Shown here one piece after another: positions 15,142-23,691 of a stretch of 64,000 nt of DNA; the first letter of the stretch is position 1, and each line of letters opens with the position of its first letter. The DNA comes from Eubacteriales bacterium (GTDB taxonomy: Bacteria; Bacillota; Clostridia; Oscillospirales; CAG-382): the NCBI GenBank assembly GCA_028705495.1, contig JAQWDK010000006.1, forward strand, positions 1 through 64,000, read 5' to 3'. A model generated the notes under the pieces. That model ran no database searches. It saw nothing but the letters and a program-made list of their open reading frames with translations, and was not told the origin of the DNA. Both the position numbers and the translations under genes were made by a program.

Positions 15142-16533
15142 TTATTCTGTAACTGTAGGTTGCTCGGCTTCGACAGGAGCTGAGCTATTTTTTTGACCGA
15201 TGCTAAGGAAAAGGTTGAGAAGGATTCCGAATATTGCAGCGAAAGCGATGCAGGGGAGGTCAATACTACCGATGGTAATATATCCGTCGTATGCGTAGTG
15301 TCCGCCAATGCCAAGAACAAGAATTGTTGCAATTACAGCGATATTTCTTGAGCTGAACATATCAACTTTTCTGTCGATCATTATTGCGACGCCTTGTGCG
15401 GTTATAGCGCCGAACAGATAAATCTCGAGTCCGCCGATAACTGCCTGCGGTATCGCATAAAGTGCGCTGATAAGGGGAGTGAAGAACGAGATGAGCATTG
15501 CAATGATTGCAGCTCCGATAAGAACGGGAGTGGAGAAGACCTTTGTAATTGCCATTGCGCTGATGTTTTCGCCGTAGTTGGTACCGGCGGGACCACCCAT
15601 TGAAGCAGAAACCATATCGCCGATGCCGTCGCCGACGAGGTTGAGCCAAAGCTTGTCCGCAATATTGTACTTCTTGCCGTTCTTCTTCTTTTTGGCGAGG
15701 TCGTTTACATAAATGTCAAGCTGATAAACATGAGCGGTAGATTCCGGTATTGTAGCAAGTGCAATCGGCATTATAGCCGCAACCGCACCCCACGAAACTT
15801 TAGGAAGTGTAAAGTGGGGAACTGCGAAAACACCTGAGCCCATAGTAGCAGCAACTTCATCTGGTAGAGCGCGGAAAAGCGGGACTCCGCTGACTTCTTG
15901 TACGATAAACGCAACGATACAACCGACAATAGGTCCTAATAGGAGGGAAATTTGTCCTAAAATGCCCTTTAAATAGACTGAGAAAATGATTGTCGCTAAC
16001 AAGGTGATACCTGAAACTATCCAGAAAAGGTCGTTTGTTGTGCCTATCGCACTGTCAAAACTTGCATCTTTTATCGCATTACCTGCAAGGGATATACCTA
16101 TTATAATTGCGACCGGACCTGTAACTGTAGCAGGTAGAATTTTGTCGATGACTTTCTTACCTGCAAGCTTAATTAGAAGGCCTGCGAGAATTGAGATGAC
16201 ACCCGACATAATAATACCGAACTGTATGTACGATATCTTTGTGTCGTGGAGCATTCCCTCCCATTCTTTCGACATCATCAGAGATGCTATTGCGGGGAGA
16301 TACGAAAAGCTTGAGCCGTAATAAAGAGGAATTTTACCTCCTGTTACGAGTATGAAGCAGATCGTTGCAAAACCACTTGCAAAAACCGTTGTAGAGACAT
16401 GGAACCCGGTTATAAGAGCGACGAGGATTGTCGCGGGGAACATAACGACCACTTGCTGGAGAGAATAAAGAATTAGCTTCCAAACCGGTGGGCGCTCGTC
16501 GGGCAGATAGCCGATGACTTTTCCGTTGTTCAT
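15142..16533 (-). CDS. uraA: Uracil-type NCS2 nucleobase permease
   Basis: A 463-residue membrane protein of the NCS2/NAT family with 12-14 hydrophobic segments. The signature region reads GGPAGTNYGENISAMAITKV, which fits the uracil branch (TNYGENIG) better than the xanthine/urate branch, and the opening QQVVVMFPATILVALITGF is typical of uracil permeases. Uptake of uracil with protons is the likely role. Ribosome site AGGAAGG is about nine bases before the ATG. A leader of more than 200 bases with a GNRA hairpin, a long irregular stem and an intrinsic terminator precedes it, suggesting attenuation. No other pyrimidine gene is adjacent. Confidence 0.9.
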   Translation of the reverse strand: MNNGKVIGYLPDERPPVWKLILYSLQQVVVMFPATILVALITGFHVSTTVFASGFATICFILVTGGKIPLYYGSSFSYLPAIASLMMSKEWEGMLHDTKISYIQFGIIMSGVISILAGLLIKLAGKKVIDKILPATVTGPVAIIIGISLAGNAIKDASFDSAIGTTNDLFWIVSGITLLATIIFSVYLKGILGQISLLLGPIVGCIVAFIVQEVSGVPLFRALPDEVAATMGSGVFAVPHFTLPKVSWGAVAAIMPIALATIPESTAHVYQLDIYVNDLAKKKKNGKKYNIADKLWLNLVGDGIGDMVSASMGGPAGTNYGENISAMAITKVFSTPVLIGAAIIAMLISFFTPLISALYAIPQAVIGGLEIYLFGAITAQGVAIMIDRKVDMFSSRNIAVIATILVLGIGGHYAYDGYITIGSIDLPCIAFAAIFGILLNLFLSIGQKNSSAPVEAEQPTVTE

Positions 16534-16760
16534 TTTGGTTTTTCCTTCCTAAACATATTTTAATTTTCGGCAGCTCCAAAATCCGGTGCATTTCGACAAT
16601 AAACGCATGGAAAACAGGAAAAAACCCTAAAAAAACAGCCAGGTTAAAGAGCTTAACTTGGTTGTTCGTCGGTTGATCCCGGCATTTAAGCCGTTCTGCG
16701 ACGCAGCGTATCGGCACACGGGCATTGGATTCTGTTTTTATCAGCTTTCGCCGATTCATT
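16534..16760 (-). promoter_or_regulatory. Structured 5' leader of uraA, candidate attenuator or riboswitch
   Basis: Read on the reverse strand, the leader opens with AUCGGC-GAAA-GCUGAU (16755-16740), a hairpin closed by a GNRA tetraloop. An irregular long stem follows (about 16720-16678) in which CCCG pairs with CGGG, GCCG with CGGC and CUGC with GCAG. Then comes a terminator hairpin with seven U (16629-16663). GGCUUAA (16692-16686) could instead pair with UUAAGCU (16656-16650) inside the terminator, so two exclusive folds are possible. A -10-like TATACT lies upstream near 16768. I see no PyrR-binding consensus and no known purine riboswitch core. Confidence 0.6.
16629..16663 (-). terminator. 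Intrinsic terminator inside the uraA leader
   Basis: AACCAAGTTAA and TTAACCTGGCT (reverse strand) pair with two mismatches and are followed, after one G, by seven T. It lies about 100 bases before the uraA start, so it must be read through for expression. Confidence 0.75.
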
Positions 16761-16904
16761 ATCTAAAGTATAATATCACTATTTGAACACTTTTTCAACA
16801 AGAACTTTTCGCACTTAACAACATCTTAACATCGAAAGATAAATATTAACAATAAATTAATATAATATCAGTATTTGGATATCGATTTTCATTTATCGAT
16901 ATGG

Positions 16905-17045
16905 TATAATAGTCGTGCTCTTGCTAATACCTAATTAATAACCTCATACGGCACGACCCGTCAAAATCTTCGATTTTGTGAAGGTAAACTAAAAAACAAA
17001 ATAGCAGTCGTGTTCTTAACTCTACCTATTTAATAGCCTTACATA
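16905..17045 (+). repeat. Two imperfect 40-bp direct repeats behind a TATAAT box
   Basis: The stretch from 16760 to 17201 has no gene. TATAAT lies at 16905-16910. Direct repeats begin AGTCGTG at 16911-16950 and again at 17006-17045, sharing the layout CTCTTN-CTAATACCTA-TTAATA-CCT. In the first copy GTCGTGC (16912-16918) can also pair with GCACGAC (16951-16957). This may be a small RNA or a regulator-binding array for the response regulator downstream. Confidence 0.5.
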
Positions 17046-17201
17046 TGTGTATCCATTCGCTTTATTGCGCTACCTGACAAAAAATTCACGCCACATATCG
17101 TAAAAAACAGTATTTTCAATATATACATAGTGTTTTTGATTATGTTATAATAAAAATACGGAAAATCTTCTGTTTTTTGCGGTATTTTCCGGAGATTCTA
17201 C

Positions 17202-17903
17202 ATGAATAACAAAAGCAACATCCTTTTAGTGGATGACGACCCGGGTATTACCAATTACCTCAACACAATTCTCAATATGAATGGCTTCGAAATGCTACAT
17301 GCTAAGAATAGTTCGGACGCTTATATGATGATAACATCATATTGTCCTGATTTAATTTTATTGGAATTAAATTTATCTGATACCGATGGAGTTAAAATCA
17401 TAAAATCGGTTCGAGAGTGGTCGGGAATACCAATAATTGTTCTTTCTACGCGCTCCCATGAAAGAGACAAGGTTCATGCACTCGATTCCGGTGCCAATGA
17501 CTATATTACGAAGCCCTTTGGCAGCGCCGAACTGCTTGCGAGAATACGCGCAGCACTTAGAACTTCCCGTATCAAAGACAACCCAAAAAACATCTGCGAG
17601 GATGGTGTTTTTCAGACAAGAGATTTCACTCTTGACTTTGAAAAACGATATATTACGGTACGAGGCTCGTCTGTGCACCTAACGCAGAACGAATATCGTA
17701 TTGTAGCACTACTTGCAAGGTACGCTGGGAAGGTTCTCACATATGATTATATTATAAAGTGCATTTGGGGACCGAACGCTGAACCCGACAACCAGATACT
17801 CAGAGTCAACATGGCGAATATCAGAAAGAAAATTGAACTGAAATCCTCCGAGCCGGAATACATCCTGACTGAAACAGGTGTAGGATACAGAATGACGGAG
17901 TAA
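17202..17903 (+). CDS. Orphan OmpR/PhoB-type response regulator with Glu at the phospho-acceptor site
   Basis: The 233-residue protein has a receiver domain (residues 5-115) and a winged-helix DNA-binding domain (about 135-233; LTQNEYRIVALLARYAGKVLTYD, then TETGVGYRM). It is closest in feel to KdpE-like regulators. The acidic pair is present (VDDDPG), as are the conserved Ser/Thr (VLST) and Lys104 (TKPF). But the phospho-acceptor position, normally D in LLDLxLPD, is Glu55 in LILLELNLSD; the codon is GAA. Glu can mimic phospho-Asp, so the protein may be constitutively active. No histidine kinase lies nearby, which fits an orphan. The long intergenic region ahead carries two direct repeats that could be its binding sites. 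Confidence 0.85.
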   Translation: MNNKSNILLVDDDPGITNYLNTILNMNGFEMLHAKNSSDAYMMITSYCPDLILLELNLSDTDGVKIIKSVREWSGIPIIVLSTRSHERDKVHALDSGANDYITKPFGSAELLARIRAALRTSRIKDNPKNICEDGVFQTRDFTLDFEKRYITVRGSSVHLTQNEYRIVALLARYAGKVLTYDYIIKCIWGPNAEPDNQILRVNMANIRKKIELKSSEPEYILTETGVGYRMTE

Positions 17904-18070
17904 AGGGAAGCCCACAGAGCTTAAAAAATCATCAGTTCGACACAACTAAAGATTATTTTTATTAACGCTTTCTTTATTCCGGTCAGGTCAATCTTAACGG
18001 CAATTTACGACAGGCGTAAATATAATTAATAAGAATATATATCAATCTTTATGTAAAGGATGAAATAACA

Positions 18071-19018
18071 ATGGGAAAGAAAATCAGTATTTTAGGTGTA
18101 GGCAACGTTGGAGCGTCAACAGCCTTTTCGTTGACATTATCAGGAATTGCCTCGCAGATCGTTCTCGTAGATATCAATAAGGCAAAGGCACAGGGCGAAG
18201 CCCTCGACCTTATACAGGGAACACCGTTCAGCGCACCGGTAGATGTTTACTCGGGTGAATATGAAGACACAAAGGGCTCCGATGTCGTTATCGTCGCTCT
18301 CGGTATCGCTCGTAAGCCAGGTCAGTCCCGTCTTGACCTTGCTCAGACAAACGTAAATATCGTAAAAAGCGTTATGCCCGAAGTCGTCAAGTATGCTCCG
18401 GACGCGGTTTATGTAGTAATTAGTAACCCCGTTGATATACTGACTTATACAATCATCAAGACAACAGGTCTCCCGGCAAGCCGTGTTATCGGTTCCGGTA
18501 CAATGCTTGACACCGCAAGACTTCGTACAAGAATCGCAGAATATGTCGACCTTAACCCGAAGAATATCCATGCTTATGTTTACGGTGAGCACGGCGACTC
18601 TTCTATGATTCCTTGGTCACTCACCTCTATCGCAGGTATGCAGATGAAGACCTACTGCAAAAACGTTCTCGGCAAAGAGGATATGTTCAGCAAAACAGAT
18701 TTAGATGAAATCGAACACGATATGCGTACAGGCGGTGCAAAGGTTATCGGACTCAAGGGCGCAACCTATTATGCGATTGCAGCCTCCGTTCACCAAATCG
18801 TAGAGTGCATCTTCCAGAACATCGACACCGTTCTTACAGTTTCGAGCATGATAAATGACAGATACGGCATAAACGATGTCTGCCTTAGCCTTCCTTTCGT
18901 TGTAGGCGTAAACGGTATCAGCCGTGAAATTAACCCTCCGCTGCTTCCGATTGAAGAAGAGCAGCTTAGAAACAGCGCTAATGTACTCAAGGGCCTTATA
19001 GCCAACCTCGATATATAG
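18071..19018 (+). CDS. mdh: LDH-type malate dehydrogenase (annotated often as L-lactate dehydrogenase)
   Basis: A 315-residue member of the LDH/MDH family. The NAD-binding GVGNVGAS motif is at residues 9-16, the substrate Arg in LDTARLR, and the catalytic His in GEHGD. The fold details (GEHGDSSMIPWS, GTMLDTARLR) are LDH-like, but the specificity residue on the active-site loop is Arg81 in GIARKPGQSR, where lactate dehydrogenases have Gln and malate dehydrogenases have Arg. The neighbour 94 bases downstream is malic enzyme. The same gene pair provides the malate shunt from oxaloacetate to pyruvate in Clostridium thermocellum. I therefore favour oxaloacetate/malate as substrate. Ribosome site AAAGGATG precedes the ATG. 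Confidence 0.82.
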   Translation: MGKKISILGVGNVGASTAFSLTLSGIASQIVLVDINKAKAQGEALDLIQGTPFSAPVDVYSGEYEDTKGSDVVIVALGIARKPGQSRLDLAQTNVNIVKSVMPEVVKYAPDAVYVVISNPVDILTYTIIKTTGLPASRVIGSGTMLDTARLRTRIAEYVDLNPKNIHAYVYGEHGDSSMIPWSLTSIAGMQMKTYCKNVLGKEDMFSKTDLDEIEHDMRTGGAKVIGLKGATYYAIAASVHQIVECIFQNIDTVLTVSSMINDRYGINDVCLSLPFVVGVNGISREINPPLLPIEEEQLRNSANVLKGLIANLDI

Positions 19019-19112
19019 GAAAAATAAAAGGAAGGTTGAGCGTGAATTTTTGCCTAGTCGAAATCCGGTTTCAAATTATTCACACCCGAACCTTAGAATG
19101 GAGTTTAATATA

Positions 19113-20291
19113 ATGAAAAGAAATTACGCAGAAGAATCCCTGAAGAAGCATGAAGAGTGGCAGGGCAAAATCGAAGTAGTTTGCCGCGCTCCTCTCAACA
19201 CCCGTGATGACCTATCTCTCGCATACACCCCCGGCGTTGCAGAACCTTGTCTTGCAATCCAGAAGGATGTTGACCTTAGCTATAAATATACACGCCGCCA
19301 CAATATAGTTGCGGTAGTAACTGACGGAACAGCTGTACTCGGACTTGGGGACATCGGTCCTGAAGCAGGTATGCCTGTTATGGAAGGTAAATGCGCTCTG
19401 TTTAAGACCTTCGGTGATGTTGACGCAATTCCTCTTTGCGTCCGTTCCAAAGATGTTGACGAAATCGTCAAGACAGTAACTCTTCTCGCTGGTAGCTTCG
19501 GCGGCATCAACCTCGAAGATATATCCGCTCCCCGCTGCTTTGAAATCGAAAGAAGACTCAAGGAAACTTGTGATATTCCGATATTCCACGATGACCAGCA
19601 CGGCACAGCAGTTGTAACTCTGGCTGCAATGTTCAACGCTCTCAAGCTCACAGGCAGAAAGTTCGAGGACATAAAGGTTGTCACCAGCGGCGCAGGTGCT
19701 GCAGGTATTGCAATAATCCGCCTTCTTATTTCCATGGGTCTGCGTAATGTTATCCTCTGCGACCGTAAAGGCGCGATCTATAAGGGACGCGAAGGCCTCA
19801 ATGCTGAAAAGATTGAGATGGCAGAAATCACAAACCACAAGCTCGAAAAGGGAACTCTCGAAGAGGTTCTTGTCGGCGCTGACGTGTTCATCGGTGTTTC
19901 GGCTCCCGGCTGCGTAACTCCTGAAATGGTTAAGTCCATGGCTAAAGACCCGATTCTGTTCCCGATGGCTAACCCGACACCCGAAATCATGCCCGACCTT
20001 GCAAAAGAAGCAGGCGCGGCTGTTATCGGTACAGGAAGAAGCGACTTCCCGAACCAGATCAACAATGTTCTTGCGTTCCCGGGTATCTTCCGCGGTACAT
20101 TTGACGTTCGCGCAAGTGATATCAACGACGAGATGAAGGTCGCTGCAGCAAGAGCGATTGCAGAATGTGTATCAGACGAAGAACTCAACGCTGACTACAT
20201 TATCCCCTCCGCTCTCGATAAAAGCGTTGCCTCGAAGGTTGCAGCAGCTGTCGCTGAAGCAGCTCGCAAATCCGGCGTAGCTCGCATATAA
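19113..20291 (+). CDS. Malic enzyme (NAD(P)-dependent, decarboxylating)
   Basis: The frame opens at 19050, but GGAGT nine bases before the ATG at 19113 gives a 392-residue protein starting MKRNYAEESLKKH, the usual length for bacterial malic enzymes without a phosphotransacetylase tail. Visible features: the YTPGVAEPC substrate loop, GDIGPEAGMPVMEGKCALFK with the catalytic Lys, FHDDQHGTAVV metal site, and the nucleotide motif SGAGAAGIAI. It converts malate to pyruvate and CO2. It sits just behind the malate dehydrogenase-like gene and ends at the terminator 20309-20345, so the two form an operon that can move reducing power from NADH to NAD(P)H while making pyruvate. Confidence 0.93.
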   Translation: MKRNYAEESLKKHEEWQGKIEVVCRAPLNTRDDLSLAYTPGVAEPCLAIQKDVDLSYKYTRRHNIVAVVTDGTAVLGLGDIGPEAGMPVMEGKCALFKTFGDVDAIPLCVRSKDVDEIVKTVTLLAGSFGGINLEDISAPRCFEIERRLKETCDIPIFHDDQHGTAVVTLAAMFNALKLTGRKFEDIKVVTSGAGAAGIAIIRLLISMGLRNVILCDRKGAIYKGREGLNAEKIEMAEITNHKLEKGTLEEVLVGADVFIGVSAPGCVTPEMVKSMAKDPILFPMANPTPEIMPDLAKEAGAAVIGTGRSDFPNQINNVLAFPGIFRGTFDVRASDINDEMKVAAARAIAECVSDEELNADYIIPSALDKSVASKVAAAVAEAARKSGVARI

Positions 20292-20308
20292 TCATATAAA
20301 AAAGAAAA

Positions 20309-20345
20309 ATCCGGTATCGGGGTTATCCCAGTACCGGATATTTTC
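20309..20345 (+). terminator. Intrinsic terminator of the mdh-malic enzyme operon
   Basis: ATCCGGTA (20309-20316) pairs with TACCGGAT (20332-20339), with a partly paired interior, followed by ATTTTCTTTTT. Confidence 0.85.
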
Positions 20346-20379
20346 TTTTTCTTAACTAAGAATATTTACCAAATTATTC

Positions 20380-20408
20380 TTGACATTGTAGATAATTGAT
20401 GTTAGTAT
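20380..20408 (+). promoter_or_regulatory. Sigma-A type promoter
   Basis: TTGACA (20380-20385), 17 bases, TAGTAT (20403-20408). It would give the lipoprotein gene at 20575 an untranslated leader of about 160 bases. Confidence 0.55.
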
Positions 20409-20574
20409 CAAAATACAGAGCATTGTCATTTTATAGAATATGTTTGAATAATTATATAATTATTGCTCCAAAGTAGACAAAATCATGATTGCAATCCAGA
20501 AATATAATGGCTCAAATTTTGAATATCGCAATACGATTACATAGGTGATAAAATTCAACTTGGAGAATTATATT

Positions 20575-21402
20575 ATGAAAATTAAAAAATATGCAGCTTT
20601 AATTTATATGTTTATTTTCTTTTCGTTATTTTTTATTTCTTCCTGTAAAACAAACCCAAGCTCAACTACCGAAGAATCTGTTTATGAATACGGTGGTATT
20701 ACATATACGATTGTATCGAATTCGGCGTTTAAGCAGAAGGTCGATATAAAAGCAACGGAAGTTGAAATTGATGATTCGTTTAAGAACGACTTATCTGAAA
20801 AATTGTCGGGCATAAAATTTACAAAGCCTAATTTTATTGGATACTCCAACAATATTAAGTCAACAAACGAATCGCTAGATAAAGAGCAACTAACCCAAAA
20901 AGCAATCGAAAAGCTAAAAGAGTTAAATCTATACCCACAGTATGAAGTAAGGCAAGAAGTAAGTGTCTCTGTAAGAGGGCAGTTGCTAAACTCCAATTCG
21001 GACAGTGAATTTCAAATTTCAAATCTTTTTATTTTGTTGCGCCCGGTTTATCGTGAAATTCCAATAATAAAAGAAAACAATGACAGCATTTCCATCGGCT
21101 TATCGGGTAACGGTGAGATTGAAAGTCTGAGTTTTTACAACATTGATGTACAAATAACACCGAAACTGGGCAAAGTGGAGCTTCTTCCTGTCGAAAAAAT
21201 AATAGAAAAATTCGACGAAGCAGCACAAAAAAAGGTTTCGTACAAAGAAGGTCAGCTCAAAAACCTAAAATGCACCCCCATTTATTACTTCTATGAAGAC
21301 AAATATATCCCAGTTTGGTGCATTGGCGAAGGAGATGATTTAACTAATCCGTCATATGTAAACGCTGTAACTGGTGAGGTTATAATGATCGGATTTAAGT
21401 AA
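20575..21402 (+). CDS. Lipoprotein of unknown function, PepSY/YycH-like C-terminus
   Basis: The ATG at 20575, preceded by TTGGAGA, starts a 275-residue protein; an in-frame ATG at 20545 has no ribosome site. The signal is strongly hydrophobic and ends in the lipobox FISSC. The mature part is rich in beta strands and lysine. The last 40 residues (YYFYEDKYIPVWCIGEG, then YVNAVTGEVI) have the layout of YycH/YycI and PepSY-like extracytoplasmic domains. The partial protein at the window start ends similarly, so both may belong to one family. No partner enzyme or kinase is near. Role unknown. Confidence 0.75.
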   Translation: MKIKKYAALIYMFIFFSLFFISSCKTNPSSTTEESVYEYGGITYTIVSNSAFKQKVDIKATEVEIDDSFKNDLSEKLSGIKFTKPNFIGYSNNIKSTNESLDKEQLTQKAIEKLKELNLYPQYEVRQEVSVSVRGQLLNSNSDSEFQISNLFILLRPVYREIPIIKENNDSISIGLSGNGEIESLSFYNIDVQITPKLGKVELLPVEKIIEKFDEAAQKKVSYKEGQLKNLKCTPIYYFYEDKYIPVWCIGEGDDLTNPSYVNAVTGEVIMIGFK

Positions 21403-21550
21403 CTGTTATAATTTTGTATATCAAACTAATAATGTATAGCAATTTTGATAAAAATAGTATAATTAGAAAGAGGCATTGTAAATAATAGGATATTGAAATT
21501 TTACGACCCTATATATTTCGTAATTTAAATAAATAACGATAGGAATAATA

Positions 21551-21967
21551 ATGAAAAAAAGAAATGTAGTTATTTTCTCAGTGGTATTAATCGTGATTGC
21601 TTCAGCAACTTTTATAATTATCTCGAATTATAATAAGCAGTTCGTCAAAGACAGATATTATTTCAATGCCCATCACAATGACCATCACAAAGAAAGGTAT
21701 ATTGAAATCCCAGGGCGGTGCAAGCTGCTCGAGCCTCCTTTTTCAGGGTTTTGTTTAGAAACAGATAAAAGCACTGATGAAGTTTTAAAGTTCTACGATA
21801 ACTACACTAAAGACCGAGAACAAATTACTACCAATGTAGGCACAGGATATTTTATTGAAAGTGCAAATCTAATAATCTTCAAATATGAAGCCTTTGAAAA
21901 TCAAAATGGCAAGACATGTATTGTAATAGATTATGAAGAATATTTTAAGCCTATATCTGATAGTTAA
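21551..21967 (+). CDS. Small membrane-anchored hypothetical protein
   Basis: The 138-residue protein has one N-terminal membrane helix (about residues 7-25) followed by an extracytoplasmic part with a histidine-rich stretch (FNAHHNDHHKERY) and a compact alpha/beta region containing TDEVLKFYDNYTKDRE. The H-rich stretch could bind metal. Ribosome site AGGAA is six bases before the ATG. It follows the lipoprotein gene by 148 bases and may be co-transcribed. I do not recognise a family. Confidence 0.65.
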   Translation: MKKRNVVIFSVVLIVIASATFIIISNYNKQFVKDRYYFNAHHNDHHKERYIEIPGRCKLLEPPFSGFCLETDKSTDEVLKFYDNYTKDREQITTNVGTGYFIESANLIIFKYEAFENQNGKTCIVIDYEEYFKPISDS

Positions 21968-21988
21968 CTTTTTGTTGTTTTAAAAATG

Positions 21989-22018
21989 AACTCTGCTTGT
22001 TTAATAACAGACGGAGTT
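21989..22018 (-). terminator. Imperfect intrinsic terminator
   Basis: Arms 21989-22001 and 22006-22018 pair at 11 of 13 positions; on the reverse strand CATTTTTAAA follows. It ends the operon whose last gene is tcdA. Confidence 0.55.
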
Positions 22019-22025
22019 TAATTTT

Positions 22026-22790
22026 TTACTTTTTTCTGATTCCGGTAAGGTCGTTGATTACTTCGCCAGCCATTATAAGGCCTGCTGTTGCCGGGACAAA
22101 AGCGTTGCTGCCCGGTATTTGCCGCCTTGTGGTGCATTTTCTTGCAGTCCCCGGAGGGCAGACACAGCCGCGCTTACATGACGGAGCACCGTCTTCAATC
22201 GGTGTACGCGCCACTTCCTTCGAATAAACGACTTTGAGAGATGGGATACCGCGCTTCTTTAGCTCGTATCTCATAACCTTAGCGAGAGGGCAGACAGAGG
22301 TTTTGTGTATATCGGTGACCTCGAAAAGAGAAGGCTCAATTTTGTTTCCCGCACCCATCGAGCTTATAATGGGTACGCCGAGGTTAAAACAACGCTGGGC
22401 AAGCTCAAGCTTTGCTGTTACCGTATCAACTGCGTCAAGCACATAGTCATAGACCGATAAATCTACTTCATCCGCGTTTTCTTTGGTGTAAAACATCTCA
22501 TAAGCGTTGACGGCAGCCTCTGGATTTATATCGAGAACACGCTCTTTAGCAACTTCAACCTTTGATTTACCTATGGTTTTATGCGTTGCGATAATCTGCC
22601 TGTTCAGGTTCGTAAGACAAATTTTATCGTCGTCGAAAATGTCAAGCAGACCCACACCGCTCCTTGCGAGCGCTTCGAGCGCGTACCCGCCGACACCTCC
22701 AACGCCGAAAACCGCAACCCTTGCTGTCTTTAAGCGCTCTGCCGATTCACCATATAAAAGTTCAGTTCTGGAAAATTGAGTTTGTTTCAT
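22026..22790 (-). CDS. tcdA: tRNA threonylcarbamoyladenosine dehydratase
   Basis: A 254-residue E1-like (ThiF/MoeB/HesA) enzyme. The nucleotide-binding loop FGVGGVGGYALEALARSG is at residues 28-45, then DIFDDDKICLTNLNRQ and the Arg/Asp pocket LDAVDTVTAKLEL. Conserved Cys-rich text near the C-terminus (SCKRGCVCPPG) is usual in Firmicutes TcdA. It uses ATP to cyclise t6A at position 37 of tRNAs to ct6A. Its start overlaps the end of the upstream kinase gene by four bases, so the two are translationally coupled; it is the last gene of the queA operon. Confidence 0.92.
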   Translation of the reverse strand: MKQTQFSRTELLYGESAERLKTARVAVFGVGGVGGYALEALARSGVGLLDIFDDDKICLTNLNRQIIATHKTIGKSKVEVAKERVLDINPEAAVNAYEMFYTKENADEVDLSVYDYVLDAVDTVTAKLELAQRCFNLGVPIISSMGAGNKIEPSLFEVTDIHKTSVCPLAKVMRYELKKRGIPSLKVVYSKEVARTPIEDGAPSCKRGCVCPPGTARKCTTRRQIPGSNAFVPATAGLIMAGEVINDLTGIRKK

Positions 22791-23653
22791 GAATTTTGTT
22801 CTTTGCTGTTTTTTATTGATTCGACAAGCTCCATGAGGCCTTCCTCAAAGTTTACACCGAACCGCACATCCGTCTCTGCGGCTTTTGTGCGCTTTATGCT
22901 ACCGACTGTGAAATTGACAGCAATTACGGTGGAAGCTTGCAAGCTAAGACCGCTCATCAGAGCCGCTACAAGGGCGCTTGCGAACACGTCCCCAGTACCG
23001 TGATAGAAGCCATCAATCTTTTCTGATAGAGCGATGTTGACTTTATCTGTGCCTTTGTCATAGGATGCGGCGCCGAGCTTGCCGTCTTCTAAATATACAC
23101 CCGTGAGGACAACTTGCTTTGCTCCGATTTCAGAAAGTCTTTTGAGTAAGCTAATTATATAATCTTTAGAGTAAGGCCCTTCCTTGTAACTCTCTCCTAA
23201 AAGAAGCAGAGCTTCTGTCATATTAGGTACAATGAGATCAGCCTTTGCGCAGAGCTTTTTCATCCCATCCGGAAAATTGTCGGGGAAAAGGCTGTAAAGC
23301 TTGCCGTGGTCGCCCATAACAGGGTCAACGGCAATGAATGTACCGCGTTTTTTATATATATCGAAAATATCTGATATTATATCAATCTGTTCAAAAGAAC
23401 CGAGATACCCGGTGTAAATCGCGTCAAAATCAATGCCGACTTTTTTCCAGTGCTTAACGATTGGCATTATATCATCGGTTAGGTCTCTGAAAGTGTAACC
23501 GCTAAAACCTCCGGTATGGGTTGAGAGTACGGCGGTGGGAATGGCTGAAGTCTCAATACCAGCTGCTGATATAATTGGCAGAGCGACGGTCAGAGAGCAC
23601 CTACCAAAGCAGGATATATCGTGAATTGCGGCAATTCTTTTTTGAGCTGACAT
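22787..23653 (-). CDS. pdxY: Pyridoxal/pyridoxamine kinase
   Basis: A 288-residue ribokinase-fold vitamin B6 kinase. The N-terminal HDISCFGRCSLTVALPIISAAG is diagnostic of the PdxK/PdxY group, DPVMGDHGKLY at residues 110-120 binds phosphate and metal, and GTGDVFASALVAAL carries the catalytic Asp. It salvages pyridoxal, pyridoxine or pyridoxamine to the 5'-phosphate in the cytoplasm. A good AAAGGATG site precedes the ATG. It overlaps tcdA by four bases and follows the DUF368 gene by 38 bases. Confidence 0.92.
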   Translation of the reverse strand: MSAQKRIAAIHDISCFGRCSLTVALPIISAAGIETSAIPTAVLSTHTGGFSGYTFRDLTDDIMPIVKHWKKVGIDFDAIYTGYLGSFEQIDIISDIFDIYKKRGTFIAVDPVMGDHGKLYSLFPDNFPDGMKKLCAKADLIVPNMTEALLLLGESYKEGPYSKDYIISLLKRLSEIGAKQVVLTGVYLEDGKLGAASYDKGTDKVNIALSEKIDGFYHGTGDVFASALVAALMSGLSLQASTVIAVNFTVGSIKRTKAAETDVRFGVNFEEGLMELVESIKNSKEQNS

Positions 23654-23691
23654 TTGTATTCATCCTTTCGTTCAGGGCAGGGAAAATGTTG

